From Hyphomicrobium album (GTDB lineage Bacteria > Pseudomonadota > Alphaproteobacteria > Rhizobiales > Hyphomicrobiaceae): a DNA stretch of 64,000 nucleotides. The stretch spans positions 124,001-188,000 of the forward strand of contig NZ_WMBQ01000001.1 of the NCBI RefSeq assembly GCF_009708035.1, written 5' to 3'. Positions 52,223 through 60,803 of this stretch are shown one piece after another. Each line of letters starts with the position of its first letter. The first letter of the stretch is position 1. The notes beneath the pieces were generated by a model. The model did no database searches, was not told the DNA's origin, and worked only from the letters and a program-made list of their open reading frames with translations. The translations under genes were made by a program, and so were the position numbers.

Positions 52223-52898
52223 CGCAAGCGTTGCCCTCTAAGTGAAACGCGTACACCGCCTCCGCCCGGCGCTTATCGATAGGGCAGTTGCCCACGCTCG
52301 CCAGCCAACGTTTGGCCTCCTGCAACTGGCCCCTGCCGCGACGCCGCTTGACCCCGGGCGGTCCGAGATCCTGTCCGAAGTCGACGACATACACGTTTTC
52401 GCCGTCCGTGCGCAGCCCGTTGAAGACGCAGATCGGCTCGAATCCGTGCCTGTCCATCACCGCCGCCAAACGAAACACCTGATCGATCAATTGCCGGCCG
52501 CTGCCGGGGTTCCGCTGCAACCATGTCGCAAGCTTTTCGCCCACGTACTCCTCGACCAGCAGGGCGCGGCCGGCGAAGTAGAGCGTCGGCGTGCGCACGC
52601 CTTCGTCCTCGAGCAGCTGGCGGCGCTCGACCCATTCGTTGGCGAGCTGGTTCAAGGTGCGCGAGGTGGAAAACGCGGTGACGGCCTTCAGCACCACGTC
52701 GTGCGAGCATCCCGCGCTGATGACTTTGAACCGGTAGAGGTAGGTCTCGCCACCGCCGCGGCGCCAGCCGTGGGTTTCCTTCAAGCGGCAGGCGCTGTCC
52801 GGGTCTTCGGAGAGACCGAGGCGGCAAAGAGCTTCGCCAGTGGACCGGGCGTTCACGAGCCCGCACAGTTCTTTCTCAAGCGTCCAGGAAACAGCCAT
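52203..52898 (-). CDS. Divergent kinase-like (APH/RIO-like) protein
   Basis: 231 residues from ATG 52898. Hints of a protein-kinase fold: a Gly-rich N-terminal stretch (GWRRGGGETYLYRF), a VAIK-like HDVVLKAV (about 88), a hinge ALLVEEYVGEKL (about 130), RHGFEPICVFN in the place of the H-G-D-x-x-x-x-N catalytic loop, and VYVVDFGQDLG, a clear DFG (about 190). The catalytic Asp of HGD is not seen, so it may be inactive or act differently. It overlaps the start of the NDK-like gene, forming a two-gene unit. Confidence 0.5.
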   Translation of the reverse strand: MAVSWTLEKELCGLVNARSTGEALCRLGLSEDPDSACRLKETHGWRRGGGETYLYRFKVISAGCSHDVVLKAVTAFSTSRTLNQLANEWVERRQLLEDEGVRTPTLYFAGRALLVEEYVGEKLATWLQRNPGSGRQLIDQVFRLAAVMDRHGFEPICVFNGLRTDGENVYVVDFGQDLGPPGVKRRRGRGQLQEAKRWLASVGNCPIDKRRAEAVYAFHLEGNACDEQRSS

Positions 52899-53204
52899 CG
52901 AGATTCCCGTTTGGCGGCCACCCCCACGTACCCGCATCTTGGCCGCCGCTTTTGCCGATCGCAATGCTTGAAACGGCGACTTGCGCAAAAAGGGAGGTGC
53001 ACAATCGGGCTGCGCGGCCCCGTTGGAGTCGCATCAGCTCGTCCGGCGCCGGATTTACTGCGCTGCAACGCGCGTATCGCAGTGCAGCACGCCATCTACG
53101 CGGGCGAGTTCGACAGGCAAGCCGGCATTTATTTTCCGGTAATCGGAACCTTATGATTCCGCTGTCATTTTACTTAGTAAGTGAGCGGCATTTGCGGGGC
53201 CACG
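52899..53204. other. Intergenic region with one hairpin
   Basis: About 306 bp upstream of the kinase-like gene. Arms GGCGGCCA (52913-52920) and TGGCCGCC (52940-52947) form a perfect 8-bp stem in its 5' leader. Otherwise nothing recognisable. Confidence 0.35.
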
Positions 53205-53399
53205 ATGGATCAAGCTTTCACGCCCGCGTTGATGCGGGTCTTTGCAATGGAATTGCATTCCGTCTGCCGGCTGCATCCGGTGCCGCTGGAAATCAAACTG
53301 CGGCTCGAGCAATTGCGCCTGATCGAGCTTATCCGCGCGCACGGCATCGCGCCGTCGCCGCGTGCAACGGAATTCGAGCCGCTCGCCGCTGCGGGTTAG
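53205..53399 (+). CDS. Hypothetical small protein (64 aa)
   Basis: ATG 53205. Helical and soluble in appearance (RVFAMELHSVCRLHPVPLEIKLRLEQLRLIELIRAHGI). No clear Shine-Dalgarno beyond GCGGGGCC. Included because the amino-acid pattern is protein-like, but evidence is thin. Confidence 0.35.
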   Translation: MDQAFTPALMRVFAMELHSVCRLHPVPLEIKLRLEQLRLIELIRAHGIAPSPRATEFEPLAAAG

Positions 53400-53423
53400 T
53401 CCACCGACGGGCCAATCCTCGCG

Positions 53424-53732
53424 TCACTCGAAGTCGCGCGGCTCCAGCCGGATTTCATTCAGCGCCGAACGACGAAGGGCGTTGCTGCAAGCGGCAACAA
53501 TGCGCAGACGCTCCCGCCGGCAGAGTGCCAGGTTGTCATCGTCGTGCGCGGGGTCGGCGCTACCCAGCACCTCGCTCAACACGTCGGGGCCGATCTCAAA
53601 GCGGATTCTGGAGCGCGACTGATGCTCGGCCCACAGGTAGACGCGCAACGAGTCGTCGGCCTCGAACTGGGCATCGAATGCCAGCAGAGGCCGCGGCGCT
53701 TGCTGATCCGATTTGGAGCGTCTGCCGGCCAT
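53424..53732 (-). CDS. Hypothetical soluble protein (102 aa)
   Basis: No recognised family. The core has strands LAFDAQFEADDSLRVYLWAE and RIRFEIGPDVLSEVLG, then a charged helix (RRERLRIVAACSNALRRSALNEIRLEP). Predicted globular alpha/beta. It lies opposite the run leading into the SIR2-like gene on the other strand and overlaps only non-coding frames there. Confidence 0.5.
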   Translation of the reverse strand: MAGRRSKSDQQAPRPLLAFDAQFEADDSLRVYLWAEHQSRSRIRFEIGPDVLSEVLGSADPAHDDDNLALCRRERLRIVAACSNALRRSALNEIRLEPRDFE

Positions 53733-53948
53733 GTCGGTGTTCCCTGCGTGGTGAATAAGCTAGCAATCCGGGCCGAAGGCCATCTGGCCGAGATCAAGCG
53801 CGGGCTGAAGGCGCTGGGTGAGGAGCTGCGTCGCCGCGAGCACTATCATTCCACATCTATTTCTCGGGCTGCTCTTGACCCGTCAAGATCGTCCACGAGC
53901 ATCAGCGCCTCGCGCTCGATTCGCTGCAAGATACCCGCGAGGAGCAAA

Positions 53949-55058
53949 ATGTTCGAAAGCGAAACGGTACTAATTGTCGGAGCCGGCGGAAGCGCACCCT
54001 TTGGCCTGCCGCTAGCACGGCCGCTGTATGAACACATCATCGCCGAGCTCAACAACTTCGAAAAGTATATTGCGAAGAACAGGCTTCCACCGACCGGTGC
54101 CAACAATGCAAGCATGTTTCACGACGGCGCGATGGTGGCATTGGCGAGTTACTTGAACAGCGCCCTCAGCAGAGATCACCTGCCACAGGAAATGCTCGAG
54201 TGCGGCCCTGCTCGGCAGCTCCTGGTTCTACGCGACAAGCTCTCCGCGCAAACTCACGACAGCCTGGATCAATTCATCCGGGACAACCCGGAGCTGGCCT
54301 TCGTCGGGAAGCTAATGCTCGCCAGGCACATCGTCCTCAGGATGTACGAGTACCGTGATGGTTGCTATTCGCTGCGTTCGTTTGCCAATCGCGCGTTCCT
54401 GTTCGGAAACGACTCGCAGCGCAACTGGTATCATCAGCTGATAAACGCAATCCGCGACGGGGCGGAAAGTGCTGAGTCGCTTAAGCGTAGCAGACTGCAG
54501 ATCATCACCTTCAACTATGATCGTACACTTGAGTGTGCGCTCGACAGTCGCTTCGCGAATACCTCGCGACATGCCGGAGCCAATTGGCGAGACATCATTC
54601 CCGTCTACCACGTGCACGGAGGCCCTGACGAATTGCCCGGGGGCGTTCATGACGTTGGGCGTTTCCTGATCGACTGTGCATCGCGCATACGCCTCGTTGG
54701 CGAGGATGACGAGGCCGGGATGGCGGCTGTCCGTGAAGGTGCTCGAAAGGCTGTGCGGGACGCAAAGCGCGTATTCATGGTCGGATTTCATGCCGATCCT
54801 GCCAACCTAAAGACCATTGGCCTTCCAGAGCGCCAATCGAAGACGGGCGTTTTCTGCCTCAACTTTGACGGCCATTGGCGGGTAGCGACCACGCTGCTCA
54901 AGCTTGGCGTTCCGAACAGCAACATCTGGTCGGGCACGGCCGCCGAGCACTTGCACATTCATACTGCGCTCGACAGAGGCTTTCTTGAACAAGAACCGTC
55001 TGTAGATCCAGGAACAGCCGCCAAGGAGAGAAGAGCGCGCAGCGGTTGGGCTGCTTAG
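53949..55058 (+). CDS. SIR2-like domain protein (possible NADase, defence-type)
   Basis: 369 residues from ATG 53949, with GAGGAGCAAA upstream. A SIR2-like Rossmann fold is suggested by VLIVGAGGSAPFGLPLA (about 6-22), HDSLDQFIRDNPELAFVGKLMLARHIV (about 100-126, the S-x-D-x-F-L...G-K pattern of bacterial SIR2 proteins), IITFNYDRTLE (about 188), VYHVHGG (about 222, with the catalytic-type His) and RVFMVGFHADPANL (about 275). Bacterial proteins of this kind degrade NAD to abort phage infection in several defence systems (ThsA, DSR). No partner gene is adjacent, so the role is inferred. The frame open to 53544 upstream is not used. Confidence 0.65.
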   Translation: MFESETVLIVGAGGSAPFGLPLARPLYEHIIAELNNFEKYIAKNRLPPTGANNASMFHDGAMVALASYLNSALSRDHLPQEMLECGPARQLLVLRDKLSAQTHDSLDQFIRDNPELAFVGKLMLARHIVLRMYEYRDGCYSLRSFANRAFLFGNDSQRNWYHQLINAIRDGAESAESLKRSRLQIITFNYDRTLECALDSRFANTSRHAGANWRDIIPVYHVHGGPDELPGGVHDVGRFLIDCASRIRLVGEDDEAGMAAVREGARKAVRDAKRVFMVGFHADPANLKTIGLPERQSKTGVFCLNFDGHWRVATTLLKLGVPNSNIWSGTAAEHLHIHTALDRGFLEQEPSVDPGTAAKERRARSGWAA

Positions 55059-55139
55059 GCCCATGACGCGCGGCTTGTAGCCCTCAGGCGGATATAAGTC
55101 GCGCCTTAAGGTAAGCTATGCTGCGGGGAGGTCCTGTCC

Positions 55140-55892
55140 ATGACTAAGCGAACGCTCTGGCTCGCGACCGTAGTTACGGCACTGTGCGCGCAAGGGACTA
55201 ACGCCGATGACATTGATCTCGAGAGATTGCAATCGCTCGCTCGCAACGAGCAAGCACAGCTCGTGAAATGCTTTGGCGATATGCTTACTCTTGTGAAGCG
55301 GTATAATCTTCGAGAGCAACTGCAACATATTTTGTATGAAGGATGTGCAGCCGAGAGGCGCGCTCTGTCCGATGCCGTGGTGAAGTCGCTGCCGGCAGCA
55401 GAGAAGAATTTTGCCAAGGGCTTGGCGGGCGCAATGTCGATCGATACGCTAACAGGCGCGGTCGAGCTCTATAAAGCTCAGCCCGTCAGTGTATGCGCAG
55501 GCGATAGCTGCGTGTTGGGCGAGTATCGCAAATGCCTCCTCATTGACCTCCCAATCGCTGCCAGCAAACGCGTACCTCCCTCACGGTTTGAACAGGAAGC
55601 TCAAGAACGGTGTCGGACGCATGAGGCCCGGGCAAGAGGGGTCTTAACAGTTGAATTCGCGAATGCGCAGAAGCTGCAGATCGATCCTCAGCTAAGTAAA
55701 GCCACCCGCGAAGAGCTCGCGAAAGCGGTTAAGCAGGTCTTGGAAGACGCGGTTGTCGACTATGGATCGGAACTGGCCAGATTGGACCCCACCCGTAGTT
55801 CATGCGAGCCCGATCTGTGCGATGGGCAGCCGTGCCTGTACATGTACGGAGCCCCCCCGACACGATACGAGTGTATGGTCAGTCAGCCGTAG
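55140..55892 (+). CDS. Exported protein of unknown function (250 aa)
   Basis: Signal peptide about 1-22 (LWLATVVTALCAQGTNA|DD). The mature protein is mostly helical up to about residue 190, then a short Cys-rich end (SSCEPDLCDGQPCLYMYGAPP...YECMVSQP). Other Cys (LVKCFGDM, EGCAAERR, VCAGDSCVLGEYRKCLL) could form disulfides. No family recognised. Codon use is somewhat less GC-rich than neighbours. It ends 38 bp before the tRNA-Thr gene. Confidence 0.6.
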   Translation: MTKRTLWLATVVTALCAQGTNADDIDLERLQSLARNEQAQLVKCFGDMLTLVKRYNLREQLQHILYEGCAAERRALSDAVVKSLPAAEKNFAKGLAGAMSIDTLTGAVELYKAQPVSVCAGDSCVLGEYRKCLLIDLPIAASKRVPPSRFEQEAQERCRTHEARARGVLTVEFANAQKLQIDPQLSKATREELAKAVKQVLEDAVVDYGSELARLDPTRSSCEPDLCDGQPCLYMYGAPPTRYECMVSQP

Positions 55893-55930
55893 GGCAGTCG
55901 CCGAATGCGCGGCGATGTAGCCCACTTTAT

Positions 55931-56006
<76 letters not shown>

Positions 56007-56125
56007 CGGCGCGCGGTGCGCGCCTTATACAATGGGCGGGAACGTACGCCAAGGCGCAGGACTCGCGGGGTTATTTGAGCCCGCCGGCGTGGCGATTTCG
56101 GCAACCTCCGACGCATGGGCGTGAG

Positions 56126-56818
56126 CTAGTTGCGCGGCGCTCCGCCGCCACCTTCCGCGCAGGCACGAGCGTAGGCTTCGGGATAGTCGGCAAAGGTGTG
56201 GCAGATGCTGGAGGCGATGGTCACCACCTGGCCGCCGCCGCTCATGTCGGCGCCCAGCTCCATGACGTAGAAGATGAGCTTCCCGCCGAGCCCCACGCGC
56301 TGCAGGATCGGCTTGGCCTCGTCCTGCCGTTTCTGCTCGCAGGCGATGCGGATCAGGTCGTCGGGCAACGTGCTGATGGGCTCGTCGAGGGCGCGGCCGA
56401 GACCAGGCTGCACCGAGAGGCCGTAGGTGAGGCGCTCCGACGCGAAGCCGGTGTCGGAACGGTAGGCGTAGCCGACGAAGCGCTCCTCGGCGCTGCTGAA
56501 GCCGAGATGAAAGATGGCGCTGGTGAGCGGGGCGCCGTCCGGTCCCAGCTCTTCTTCGGTGGGATAGAGATCGCGGAGCAGTTGCGGCGCGATCTTGTCG
56601 AGCTCGTCGAAGCCGGAGGTGAGGATGCCAGCGGTCTTCGTCAGCCACGCCAGCAGAAACGGCAGCGAGCCGGTGCCGCAGATCAGTCCCTGCCAGTTGG
56701 GGATGGGGAACACCTTGGTGACGAAGCAGGTGGGCTGCAGGCTGTCGGCCGACGTCGCCTGCGTATCGGCGACGAGGTAGGCGGCGTCCTCGAGCAGGAC
56801 GAAATCCAGAATCGTCAT
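56126..56818 (-). CDS. Putative Ntn-hydrolase (proteasome/HslV-like) protein
   Basis: 230 residues, no annotation-level family recognised. The N-terminus MTILDFVLLEDAAYLVADTQ and the following TKVFPIPN...GLICGTGSLPFL parallel proteasome beta and HslV subunits. If Met1 is removed, Thr1 is the N-terminal residue, the Asp of VADTQAT is residue 17 and the Lys of TKVF is residue 34; the proteasome catalytic set is Thr1, Asp17, Lys33. A Gly-rich GTGS then matches the G-x-G-S segment. No ATPase partner gene is adjacent. Classification is by motif spacing only and needs structure comparison. Confidence 0.45.
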   Translation of the reverse strand: MTILDFVLLEDAAYLVADTQATSADSLQPTCFVTKVFPIPNWQGLICGTGSLPFLLAWLTKTAGILTSGFDELDKIAPQLLRDLYPTEEELGPDGAPLTSAIFHLGFSSAEERFVGYAYRSDTGFASERLTYGLSVQPGLGRALDEPISTLPDDLIRIACEQKRQDEAKPILQRVGLGGKLIFYVMELGADMSGGGQVVTIASSICHTFADYPEAYARACAEGGGGAPRN

Positions 56819-56964
56819 GGGCAGCTTTCAGCTGTGCGGGGCGAGGAAATGGGCGGCGAGTGGGGTTCAATGCGTCGTCGCGGGGCGCCGGTTAGGCCTT
56901 CCTTATCCATATCCTGACATGGTCAGCGCAGTTGCGTCAGTCTTGCCAGTCGAGGGTATTGCGC

Positions 56965-57333
56965 ATGCGTCTCAAGTCTTTGTTGTCGGTCATCAGCGTT
57001 GCCGTCGCCATCGGCTTCGCTGCCTCCACGCCCGCCGAAGCCCAATGGTGCCGGGCGCCGCGTGGAGCCTTCTGCGGGCCGGCGCCCGTCAGCCACTTCA
57101 TCTACTACCCGCGCTATTCGAACGTCTATTACTGGGCGACGCTCGCTCCCTATCCGGGCGCCTACCCGTACATGGACCGCGGCTACTACGATCGCTACTA
57201 CCGCCCCTACGGCCAGTACGCGCGTCGTATGTGGGCGCCGCGGCGTCGTGCCTATGCTCCGGTTGTCGCCGCCTATCCGGTTGCCAATCCGATGCCGCCG
57301 CCCGGCTGCTGCGGTGGTCGCTACATCAAGTAA
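56965..57333 (+). CDS. Tyr-rich secreted protein (122 aa)
   Basis: Signal peptide about 1-27 (LSVISVAVAIGFAASTPAEA|QW). The mature protein is dominated by Tyr, Arg and Pro (YYPRYSNVYYW, RGYYDRYYRPYG) with Cys at the ends (WCRAPRGAFCG, PGCCGGRY). ATG 56965 with CGAGGGTATT upstream. Similar Tyr-rich small proteins occur in this order without known function. Confidence 0.65.
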   Translation: MRLKSLLSVISVAVAIGFAASTPAEAQWCRAPRGAFCGPAPVSHFIYYPRYSNVYYWATLAPYPGAYPYMDRGYYDRYYRPYGQYARRMWAPRRRAYAPVVAAYPVANPMPPPGCCGGRYIK

Positions 57334-57486
57334 GTCGCCGTAAAGACGCCCCTATTTCGTCCGCGTTCAGGCCACGTTCATGTGGCGAGGCTTTGCATCG
57401 GGAGAGGAACACGGCGCCGCGCGCCGCGTTCCTCTCTCGCGATGCGTGACGCCGCCTCTATGCGGCAAAGATTGGGGAGACGTTGC

Positions 57487-57819
57487 ATGATCAAGAAGAT
57501 CCTGCATCCGCTGATGGCGCTTGTGCTGGCGGCGGGCTTGGCAAGCGCGAGCGTGCAAGAGGCGCAAGCTGGGCGCGGCCGCGGTATCGCCGCCGGCGTT
57601 GCGGCGGGCATCATTGGGTTGGGCATTCTCGGCGCGGCGGCCAGCGCCCGCGGTCGCGGCGGCTATGACTACGACGACGACTACGGGCCGGAGCCGGCCT
57701 GCTATCGCGCTCCGCGCCGTTGCGGCTGGGAGAACCGCCGCTGCTTCGAGAACCGCTATGGCGACGTGGTCTGCCGCGGCGGCGACTATGTGTGCCGCAG
57801 CCCGCTGATCTGCGACTGA
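57487..57819 (+). CDS. Small secreted Gly/Arg-rich protein (110 aa)
   Basis: ATG 57487 after GGGGAGACG. Signal peptide (LMALVLAAGLASASVQEAQA|GRG), then a hydrophobic Gly/Ala helix (IAAGVAAGIIGLGILGAAA), then DYDDDYGPEPACYRAPRRCGWENRRCFENRYGDVVCRGGDYVCRS with six Cys. The hydrophobic helix and Cys pattern recall small outer-surface proteins of Hyphomicrobiales. A strong terminator follows. Confidence 0.65.
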   Translation: MIKKILHPLMALVLAAGLASASVQEAQAGRGRGIAAGVAAGIIGLGILGAAASARGRGGYDYDDDYGPEPACYRAPRRCGWENRRCFENRYGDVVCRGGDYVCRSPLICD

Positions 57820-57842
57820 GCAAGACGTTTGCTGAATTCGAC

Positions 57843-57869
57843 AGGCGGCGCGTATCTCACGCGCCGCCT
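57843..57869. terminator. Bidirectional intrinsic terminator
   Basis: Perfect 11-bp arms AGGCGGCGCGT and ACGCGCCGCCT with loop ATCTC, followed by TTCGTTT on the plus strand, between the secreted protein gene and the convergent rlmB. Confidence 0.8.
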
Positions 57870-57880
57870 TTCGTTTGTGC

Positions 57881-58717
57881 CTAGCGCGGATCGGCTTGCG
57901 AGCGCTTCCAGGCGGCGTGGTGCAGGGCGATCGCGGCGGCGTTCGACACGTTGAGGCTGCCGATGGCGCCGCGCGTTGAGATGCGCACGAGGCGGTCGCA
58001 GCTCTGCCGCGTCAGCTCGCGCAGGCCCTTGCCCTCGGCGCCGAGCAGCAGCGCGACGCGTCCGGTGAGCGGCTGTTCCTCGATCAGGTGCTCGGCATCG
58101 CCGTCGAGACCGAGGATGGTGCAGAAGTGCTCCTTCAACTCGGCAAGGGTGCGCGCCAGATTTTGCACCAGCGCCACCGGCACGAGCTCCAGCGCCCCCG
58201 ATGCCGACTTGGCGAGCGTGCCGTCGAGCGGCGGGCTGTGGCGGCGGGTCATGACGAGGCCGGCGGCGCCGAACACCGCAGCGGAGCGCAGGATGGCGCC
58301 GACGTTGTGCGGATCGGTGACCTGGTCGAGCACGATCAGCGGGCCGCTGTCGGCGCGCTCGGCAAGCGCCGCAACGTCGGGCTCCTCGAGCGGCTCGGTT
58401 TCGAGCATGACGCCCTGGTGCACGGTGTCCTCGCCGAGCATGCGGTCGAGGTCGCGCGGCGACACGCGCTCGGGCGCCGTCTGCCGTGCGGAGACCGCTT
58501 CGGCGAGCCGGTTCTCGGCGTTCTCGGTCATCAACAGGCGCAGCACGGTGCGCCCAGGATTGCGTAGCGCCGCCTCCACCGCATGAACGCCGTAAAGCCG
58601 CACGCGGCCGTCATCGGCGGGCGCACGGCTGCCGGGGTAGTCCGGGCGCGAATTGCCGAAGCCGCGGCGCTGCTGCGGACGCTGGCCGCGGTAGGGGCGA
58701 TTGGGTTTTGCTGGCAT
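57881..58717 (-). CDS. rlmB: 23S rRNA (guanosine-2'-O-)-methyltransferase, RlmB type
   Basis: SpoU/TrmH-fold methyltransferase, 278 residues. The N-terminal 40 residues are basic and disordered; VRLYGVHAVEAALRNPGR (about 38-55) opens the substrate-binding domain. The SPOUT core has LIVLDQVTDPHNVGAILRSAAVFGA (motif 1, with N-x-x-x-x-x-R), VALLLGAEGKGLRELTRQ (motif 2) and RISTRGAIGSLNVSNAAAIALH (motif 3), forming the trefoil knot that binds SAM. It may methylate 23S rRNA near G2251; tRNA Gm18 (TrmH) is less likely given the N-terminal domain. Confidence 0.9.
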   Translation of the reverse strand: MPAKPNRPYRGQRPQQRRGFGNSRPDYPGSRAPADDGRVRLYGVHAVEAALRNPGRTVLRLLMTENAENRLAEAVSARQTAPERVSPRDLDRMLGEDTVHQGVMLETEPLEEPDVAALAERADSGPLIVLDQVTDPHNVGAILRSAAVFGAAGLVMTRRHSPPLDGTLAKSASGALELVPVALVQNLARTLAELKEHFCTILGLDGDAEHLIEEQPLTGRVALLLGAEGKGLRELTRQSCDRLVRISTRGAIGSLNVSNAAAIALHHAAWKRSQADPR

Positions 58718-58865
58718 GGGAACCGGGTCGGATCAGGGGGGCGCATCCTGCCGCTTTTCCATTTGACATCCAAGGGGCCGGTGCGGATAAAGCGTCCGCC
58801 CTGCCGCCCCTAGCGCGGGGCGATTTCATTTCGGGGTGTCAGCGCCCTAGAATGACATCTGGTGA

Positions 58866-58950
58866 GGAGGGGTGCCCGAGTGGCTAAAGGGGACGGACTG
58901 TAAATCCGTTGGCTTCGCCTACGCTGGTTCGAATCCAGCCCCCTCCACCA
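58866..58950 (+). tRNA. tRNA-Tyr (GUA anticodon), integration site
   Basis: 85-base class II tRNA including CCA: acceptor GGAGGGG/CCCCTCC, anticodon loop CTGTAAA (GUA), long variable arm, and T-arm GGTTCGAATCC. An integrase-bearing element starts just beyond its 3' end, so this tRNA is the probable attachment gene; its 3' part would be the left att site. The other att copy lies outside the window. Confidence 0.95.
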
Positions 58951-59066
58951 ATCACTTAGCGGAGCGCCCTAGCGTAATTCGCCGAGAACAAGACGAGAAA
59001 CTACGCTAGACGCTCACCCGAGCGGGGTGGGCTCCGTTGGAGTCTTCGCAAGATTGACGCGCACCA

Positions 59067-59303
59067 CTAGACCGGCTCCCATTCCTGAAGGAGTTCTGGT
59101 GCTCTGCGGCGTGCCTCGCGCTGAGTGATGAGTTTCACGCCGGGGAGCTTGGCCATGTCGCGGCGTACTCCGACGTGGGATTTTGCGCGGGTACGGTGGT
59201 TGTACTCCCACGCGTCTTGCGCCCAGCCTTGGCGGCAGCAATCGCATTGTGTGACTGCATACGTGTAACCGGGCGACTTGTAGAACTCGCGCCTGCGACT
59301 CAT
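59067..59303 (-). CDS. Mobile-element hypothetical protein with Cys motif (78 aa)
   Basis: Starts in an ATGA overlap with the previous gene. Contains VTQCDCCRQGW (a C-x-C-C zinc-knuckle-like group) followed by basic EYNHRTRAKSHVGVRRD. It could be a small DNA- or RNA-binding protein. The last gene of the element before the tRNA. Confidence 0.6.
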   Translation of the reverse strand: MSRRREFYKSPGYTYAVTQCDCCRQGWAQDAWEYNHRTRAKSHVGVRRDMAKLPGVKLITQREARRRAPELLQEWEPV

Positions 59304-59563
59304 GCTTGCACCGCCTCAACCGTCTCGGGCCACGTCACGCGGATGCCGTAGATGATCGGTGCTCGGGCGATCATGTCGCGCACCGGCTTAGGGTGCATGC
59401 GTACCATCGCGGAGTCGGCGAGCAGCTCGGAAAACTTGCGCCCATCCGCGCCCGTAGCGAGCCGGATTTCCAGGATAGCGTGGTTCAGGCCCGCGGACTT
59501 GAGTACGTCCTGCAGCGTAGAGATAGCGGCGCACACCTTGGCAACCGCGGCGGTGGAACTCAT
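59300..59563 (-). CDS. Mobile-element hypothetical protein (87 aa)
   Basis: ATG 59563 after a purine-rich run. Helical protein (STAAVAKVCAAISTLQDVLKSAGLNHAILEIRL), soluble, no family recognised. Its stop overlaps the next start (ATGA). Confidence 0.55.
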   Translation of the reverse strand: MSSTAAVAKVCAAISTLQDVLKSAGLNHAILEIRLATGADGRKFSELLADSAMVRMHPKPVRDMIARAPIIYGIRVTWPETVEAVQA

Positions 59564-59630
59564 GAGTGGCTTCCAAAGAAAAAGGCCCGGCGATGAAGCC
59601 GAGCCTCTACGGTTGAACTGCGGTGCAGGA

Positions 59631-60803
59631 CTAGACGGCGCGGCGCTCGACTGCATCAATCGCCGCCCGCAGATTGCGCGTCTTGAAGTGTACGTAGCGC
59701 ATCGTGGTTGCGATGTTCTTGTGCCCCGCGAGGCGCTGGATGACACCAACGTCGACTTCGTTCTGTGCCAACCGCGAGCAGAAGGTGTGTCGGGCGGTAT
59801 GAAGCGTGAAGCGCTTGTCGTGCTTCAGGCCCATCGCGTCCTTCACCTTGTCGAAGCGGTAGCTAAGGCCATCGTAGTTGAGCATGAACGGCTTCCCGTT
59901 CGCGCCGAGCTTGCAGCGTCGCGCGAGGATCGCAAAGGCGCGATCCGTGAGCGGCACCACGCGATCCAAGTCATCGTTCTGCTGCCCGCTGTCCTCGATA
60001 CCGCGGACGAGGACCTCGCGGCGCCCCTTGTGAAAGTCGGCCGACTGAAGACCAAACAGCTCGCCCCACCGGACGCCAACGTCGATGAGAATGCACATTT
60101 GGTCATACGCCTCCAGCCACCCATCGGGGTCCTTGGTGGTCGGGTCCTCCACGCCATCCTGCAGCCCGGACAAGAGCGCCGCCTCCTCCTCATCGGAGTA
60201 GAAGCGGATTTTCTTGTTGCCCTCTGCAGGGCGCACGGGAAAGGCTGGCATGGCCTCAAGCGCCTTGAACTCGAACGCGAGCCGTAGCGCCTTCTTCAGC
60301 ACGTCCAGCTTGCGGTTGATCGTGGCGTTGCTGTTCTTGCGTGCCCCGTACTTCTTGCCCTTGCCCTTCGAGCGAAATGAGGACGTAGCGAAGACGCCCG
60401 TGCGGCACATCGCAACAAAGCCGTCGATTGTCTTCTCGTTCGCTTCATCCCCCTCCTCGGCGCGGCGCACCTTGGCAATGAGGAAGTTGGGGCCGAAGTA
60501 TGTGATGCACTGATCTTTGATGCGGCGAACGTCGGGCTCCCAGACGGCACCCATCCACCCGCCGTCACCAGCGGGCTTGTTGAGACCGTGGTCGAACGCG
60601 TTTTCTAGCGTCCATGCCTTTTTCGTCTTCACTGGCAACACCACAACGTTAGAAGGCGCTGCCCGCCCTGACTTGCGCTCTTCAAGCCACTTGGCTTCAA
60701 GCGCTTCAGCCTCAACGCTGGTCGCCACGTACTCGCTGCGACGCTCGCCGCGCACCATCGCCTCCACGCGGAAGCTCCGAGGACCATATTGACGAATGCT
60801 CAT
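59631..60803 (-). CDS. int: Tyrosine-type site-specific integrase
   Basis: 390 residues from ATG 60803. The catalytic domain holds the tyrosine recombinase set: Arg in GVRWGELFGLQ (about 265), the Lys turn, H-x-x-R in LHTARHTFCSRLAQ (about 345), the second His in RLAGHKN (about 360) and the nucleophile Tyr in TTMRYVHFK (about 375). The N-terminal half (AP2-like/SAM-like arm-binding and core-binding domains) starts SIRQYGPRSFRVEAMVRGER. It catalyses integration at the tRNA-Tyr. The start overlaps the stop of the upstream membrane/HTH gene (ATGA). Confidence 0.92.
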   Translation of the reverse strand: MSIRQYGPRSFRVEAMVRGERRSEYVATSVEAEALEAKWLEERKSGRAAPSNVVVLPVKTKKAWTLENAFDHGLNKPAGDGGWMGAVWEPDVRRIKDQCITYFGPNFLIAKVRRAEEGDEANEKTIDGFVAMCRTGVFATSSFRSKGKGKKYGARKNSNATINRKLDVLKKALRLAFEFKALEAMPAFPVRPAEGNKKIRFYSDEEEAALLSGLQDGVEDPTTKDPDGWLEAYDQMCILIDVGVRWGELFGLQSADFHKGRREVLVRGIEDSGQQNDDLDRVVPLTDRAFAILARRCKLGANGKPFMLNYDGLSYRFDKVKDAMGLKHDKRFTLHTARHTFCSRLAQNEVDVGVIQRLAGHKNIATTMRYVHFKTRNLRAAIDAVERRAV

